Assembly: GCA_024278555.1 (NCBI GenBank)
Contig: JAJRSX010000041.1
Location: 1 to 12,697, forward strand
DNA from: a bacterium
GTDB taxonomy: Bacteria > CG2-30-53-67 > CG2-30-70-394
Direction of reading: 5' to 3'
DNA length: 12,697 nt
The translations under genes were made by a program, and so were the position numbers. The notes beneath the pieces are model-generated. The model ran no database searches, was not told the origin of the DNA, and saw nothing but the letters and a program-made list of their open reading frames with translations. Shown here piece by piece: positions 10,386-12,697 of this stretch (position 1 is the stretch's first letter; every line of letters starts with the position of its first letter).

Positions 10386-10419
10386 AAACAGGCGTCGAAG
10401 CAGGTGGCGGCGTCGCCTG
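10386..10419 (-). terminator. Weak terminator candidate after the response regulator gene
   Basis: Read on the minus strand, CAGGCG and CGCCTG (10414-10419 and 10389-10394) pair across a 19-nt loop and are followed by TTTAT. The stem is short and the T-run is brief. It lies about 30 nt after the response regulator stop and before the clpC promoter, which is the expected place. Confidence 0.35.
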
Positions 10420-10449
10420 ATGTTGTAGCCAGTGTACCGACCTGCCCCC

Positions 10450-11844
10450 TCAAGTCACCTGCCGCGGCGGCTGCTTCGGGATGTCGAGATCGCGCAGCTT
10501 GTTGAACAGGGTCTTGTAGCTCACCCCGAGCGCCCGCGCCGCGGCACGCTTGTTCCACCGCTGGCGGTGGAGGGTCTCGAGGATCAACCGCCGCTCGGTC
10601 TCCCGGGCCGCGCGCTGCCCCGCCTCAGCGAGGGTCGTGGCCGGAGCCGTCTCTGATGACCGGGCCGTCTCTGAGGACGAAGCCACCGGGAACGGGGCCA
10701 CCGGTGCCAGATCGAGATCGGCGGCGTCGATGGTCTCCCCGTGGTGAAAGAGGGTCGCACGCTCGATGCAGTTTTTCAGCTCCCGCACATTGCCCCGCCA
10801 CGGGTAGGTCAGCAGTGCCTGCCGCGCTGCCTCGGTGAGCTCGGGCGCGGGTCTCGCCTCGCCGGCCTGGGCAAGAAACCGTCCCGCCAGCGGCAGGATG
10901 TCTTCCGGCCGCTCACGTAGGGGCGGTAGGCGCAGGACCACCACCGCCAGACGGTAGAAGAGATCCTCGCGCAGCTCGCCGGCGGCGATCGCCGCCTCCA
11001 GGTCGCGATTGGTCGCGGCAACATAGCGCACGTCCACCGCCACCGATCGGCTGCTCCCCACCGGCGTCACCTGCCCCTCCTGGAGGACGCGCAGGAGCTT
11101 GCTCTGCAGCTCGGTCGCCATCTCGGTGAGCTCATCGAGGAAGAGGGTGCCGCCCGCCGCCTCGCGGATGAGGCCAACCCGGTCACGCTCGGCGCCGGTA
11201 AAGGCGCCGCGCACGTGGCCGAAGAGCTCGCTCTCCACCAGGTGGGCCGGCAGCGCCGCGCAGTTCACCGCCACGAAGGGCGCCGCGGCGCGGGGGCTCG
11301 CAGCGTGGATCAGACGCGCCACCACCTCCTTGCCGGTCCCGCTCTCGCCGGTGAGGAGCACCGGCACCTCCGACATGGCCGCCTGCCGGGCCCGCGCCAC
11401 CACCTCGCGCATCGCCGTGCTCACCGCCACCACCCCATCGTCCGATCCGCCGCCGTCGTTGCCACGGGTCAGGGCGCGAAGCCGCTCCACCAGGGCGACG
11501 GTGTCGAAGGGCTTGCACAAAAAGTCGGTGGCGCCGCGCCGCATCGCCTCCACCGCCACGTCCACCGATCCGTAGGCGGTCATCAGGACCACCGGCGGCG
11601 CCGGAGAGAGGGCGCACGCCGCGTCGAGGATGTCGAGACCGGTGCCGTCCGGAAGGCGCAGATCCGCGACCACCGCGTCGGCCCCGCCCGCGAGCTTGGC
11701 GCGACCGTCGGCGACCGTCGCCGCCGCCACCACCTCGAACCCCTCCAAGGTGAGGGTCTTGGTGAGCATCTCGCGCATCGAGCGTCGATCCTCCACCACC
11801 ACCACCCGCGGGGGTGTGCCGCTCACGTCGTCCGGGCCGCTCAC
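10450..11844 (-). CDS. Sigma-54-dependent response regulator, NtrC family
   Basis: This 464-residue protein has the three NtrC-type domains in order. The receiver (about 12-125) has acidic E18-D19, phosphoacceptor D61, T89 and K111. The AAA+ domain (about 140-365) has Walker A GESGTGKE (166-173), GAFTGA (213-218), which contacts sigma-54, and Walker B TLFLDE (233-238). The Fis-type helix-turn-helix is at about 412-455 (NKRAAARALGVSYKTLFNKL). A linker with a short tandem SSETA repeat (390-399) joins the last two. The protein should activate sigma-54 promoters when phosphorylated. The start is GTG at 11844, overlapping the kinase stop (GTGA), so the two genes are coupled. Its targets are not visible; no clear -24/-12 promoter was found in the window. 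Confidence 0.95.
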   Translation of the reverse strand: MSGPDDVSGTPPRVVVVEDRRSMREMLTKTLTLEGFEVVAAATVADGRAKLAGGADAVVADLRLPDGTGLDILDAACALSPAPPVVLMTAYGSVDVAVEAMRRGATDFLCKPFDTVALVERLRALTRGNDGGGSDDGVVAVSTAMREVVARARQAAMSEVPVLLTGESGTGKEVVARLIHAASPRAAAPFVAVNCAALPAHLVESELFGHVRGAFTGAERDRVGLIREAAGGTLFLDELTEMATELQSKLLRVLQEGQVTPVGSSRSVAVDVRYVAATNRDLEAAIAAGELREDLFYRLAVVVLRLPPLRERPEDILPLAGRFLAQAGEARPAPELTEAARQALLTYPWRGNVRELKNCIERATLFHHGETIDAADLDLAPVAPFPVASSSETARSSETAPATTLAEAGQRAARETERRLILETLHRQRWNKRAAARALGVSYKTLFNKLRDLDIPKQPPRQVT

Positions 11845-12697
11845 ACCGCCTCCACCGGCAGCAAGATGCGGACGGTGCTCCCCGCGCCCTGGGCGCTCAC
11901 CACCTCCAGTTGGCCGCCGTGGGCGGCGACGATGCGTGTCACGATGCTCATACCCAGTCCGGTCCCCGCGGCGCGGGTCGTGAAGAAGGGGTCACACAGA
12001 CGCTCCTGCTCCTCTTCGGACATGCCCCGACCCCCATCAACCACGGCGATCTCCGCCCTCTCTCCGCCACCTCGCACCTCGATGTGCACCGGAGTCCCAG
12101 AGGGCGACGCCTGCACCGCGTTGCGCACCACGTTCACCAGGGCCTGGCGAAGCTGCTCCCGATCGGCGACGACCTCCGCCTCACCCTCCTCAACAACCAC
12201 CACCGCCTCCGGCTCGGCCGCCTCCACCGCCCGTGCCACCTCCCGCGCAAGAGGAGCGAGCGCCACCGGCCCGCGCCGCACCGGGCGGGGACGGACATAG
12301 TCGAGGCACTCCGCCAGGACCGCCTCCACGGCGCCGATCTCCTCCAGGATACCCGCCACCGCCTGCGACCGCTCCGCCTCCCCCATCTCCGCCCGCTCCA
12401 AGAGCCGCGCATACCCCCCCATCGCCCCGAGGCCGTTACGACACTCGTGGACGATCGCCGCGAGCATCTCCCCCATCGACGCCAGACGGCGCTTCGCCTC
12501 CACCTCCTCCTGTAGGCGGCGGACCTCGGTGAGGTCGGAGAAGAGGAGGACCGCCCCGGTGGGCCGCCCCGCGACATCCTCCATGGGCGAGATCGACACC
12601 CCAAGCCGCCGCCCCTCGCCGTCTCCGGCGGCCACCTCCACCTCCTGACGCCCGACCGAACGACCGGTGGCGAGGACCTCCTCGACACGCTCCACAA
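11841..12697 (-). CDS. PAS-containing sensor histidine kinase, N-terminus beyond the right edge
   Basis: The 285 codons present cover the C-terminal half of a two-component kinase; residue numbers count from the GTG at 12695, which is not a start. The tail of a PAS domain (about 1-60) leads through a coiled linker to the dimerisation helix. H83 in VHECRNGLGAM is the phosphorylated His. The ATPase domain has N187 and N192 (VNVVRNAVQA), the G1 box VDGGRGM (219-225), the F box DPFFTT (235-240) and the G2 box GTGLGMSIV (244-252). The residue after H-E-x-R-N is Gly (G88) rather than the usual Pro. The gene overlaps the response regulator, its probable partner. The signal and any membrane segments lie outside the window. 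Confidence 0.93.
   Translation of the reverse strand, partial: VERVEEVLATGRSVGRQEVEVAAGDGEGRRLGVSISPMEDVAGRPTGAVLLFSDLTEVRRLQEEVEAKRRLASMGEMLAAIVHECRNGLGAMGGYARLLERAEMGEAERSQAVAGILEEIGAVEAVLAECLDYVRPRPVRRGPVALAPLAREVARAVEAAEPEAVVVVEEGEAEVVADREQLRQALVNVVRNAVQASPSGTPVHIEVRGGGERAEIAVVDGGRGMSEEEQERLCDPFFTTRAAGTGLGMSIVTRIVAAHGGQLEVVSAQGAGSTVRILLPVEAV

Overview
The window is about 12.7 kb of GC-rich bacterial DNA. All genes I can support lie on the minus strand, so the text follows transcription from right to left. The envelope genes indicate a Gram-negative, Kdo-containing (LPS-making) bacterium. The gene order kdsB-pyrG-kdsA-kdsD-kdsC, together with a ClpC-type unfoldase and an NtrC-type two-component system, resembles Geobacter-like Deltaproteobacteria (Desulfobacterota). 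That placement rests on remembered gene order, not on a search.

Right part (10450-12697): a sensor histidine kinase, cut by the window edge, overlaps a sigma-54 activating response regulator by 4 nt (GTGA). A weak terminator follows, then a good sigma-70 type promoter and clpC (7758-10244). clpC ends in a strong 15-bp hairpin.

Central part (1179-7375): kdsB and pyrG overlap by 4 nt. After a 209-nt gap filled by a large imperfect palindrome come kdsA and kdsD, then a hicB-hicA toxin-antitoxin pair, then kdsC and pgsA, which overlap by 4 nt. KdsD isomerises ribulose-5-P to arabinose-5-P. KdsA condenses that with PEP to Kdo-8-P, KdsC removes the phosphate, and KdsB activates Kdo with CTP, which PyrG makes. 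The block is therefore a complete CMP-Kdo supply unit with its own CTP source. pgsA (phosphatidylglycerophosphate synthase) sits where lpt transport genes often follow kdsC. The hicBA pair interrupts the unit, and hicA carries a one-base frameshift that removes its catalytic half, while hicB is intact.

Left part (1-1178): a vapBC-type toxin-antitoxin operon with a candidate operator, and at the very edge the first 11 codons of a minus-strand gene with a good ribosome-binding site and a hairpin-rich leader. That gene may be an IS110-type transposase, but the evidence is thin.

The most unusual feature is a set of three intergenic palindromes (about 1021-1108, 4752-4929, 7532-7694). Their sequences differ but their plan is the same: short purine-rich units repeated in tandem (CACGAAA, GTAGAAA, CACGGAA) face their reverse complement across a 49-116 nt spacer. 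I found no CRISPR array, tRNA, rRNA or supportable plus-strand gene.
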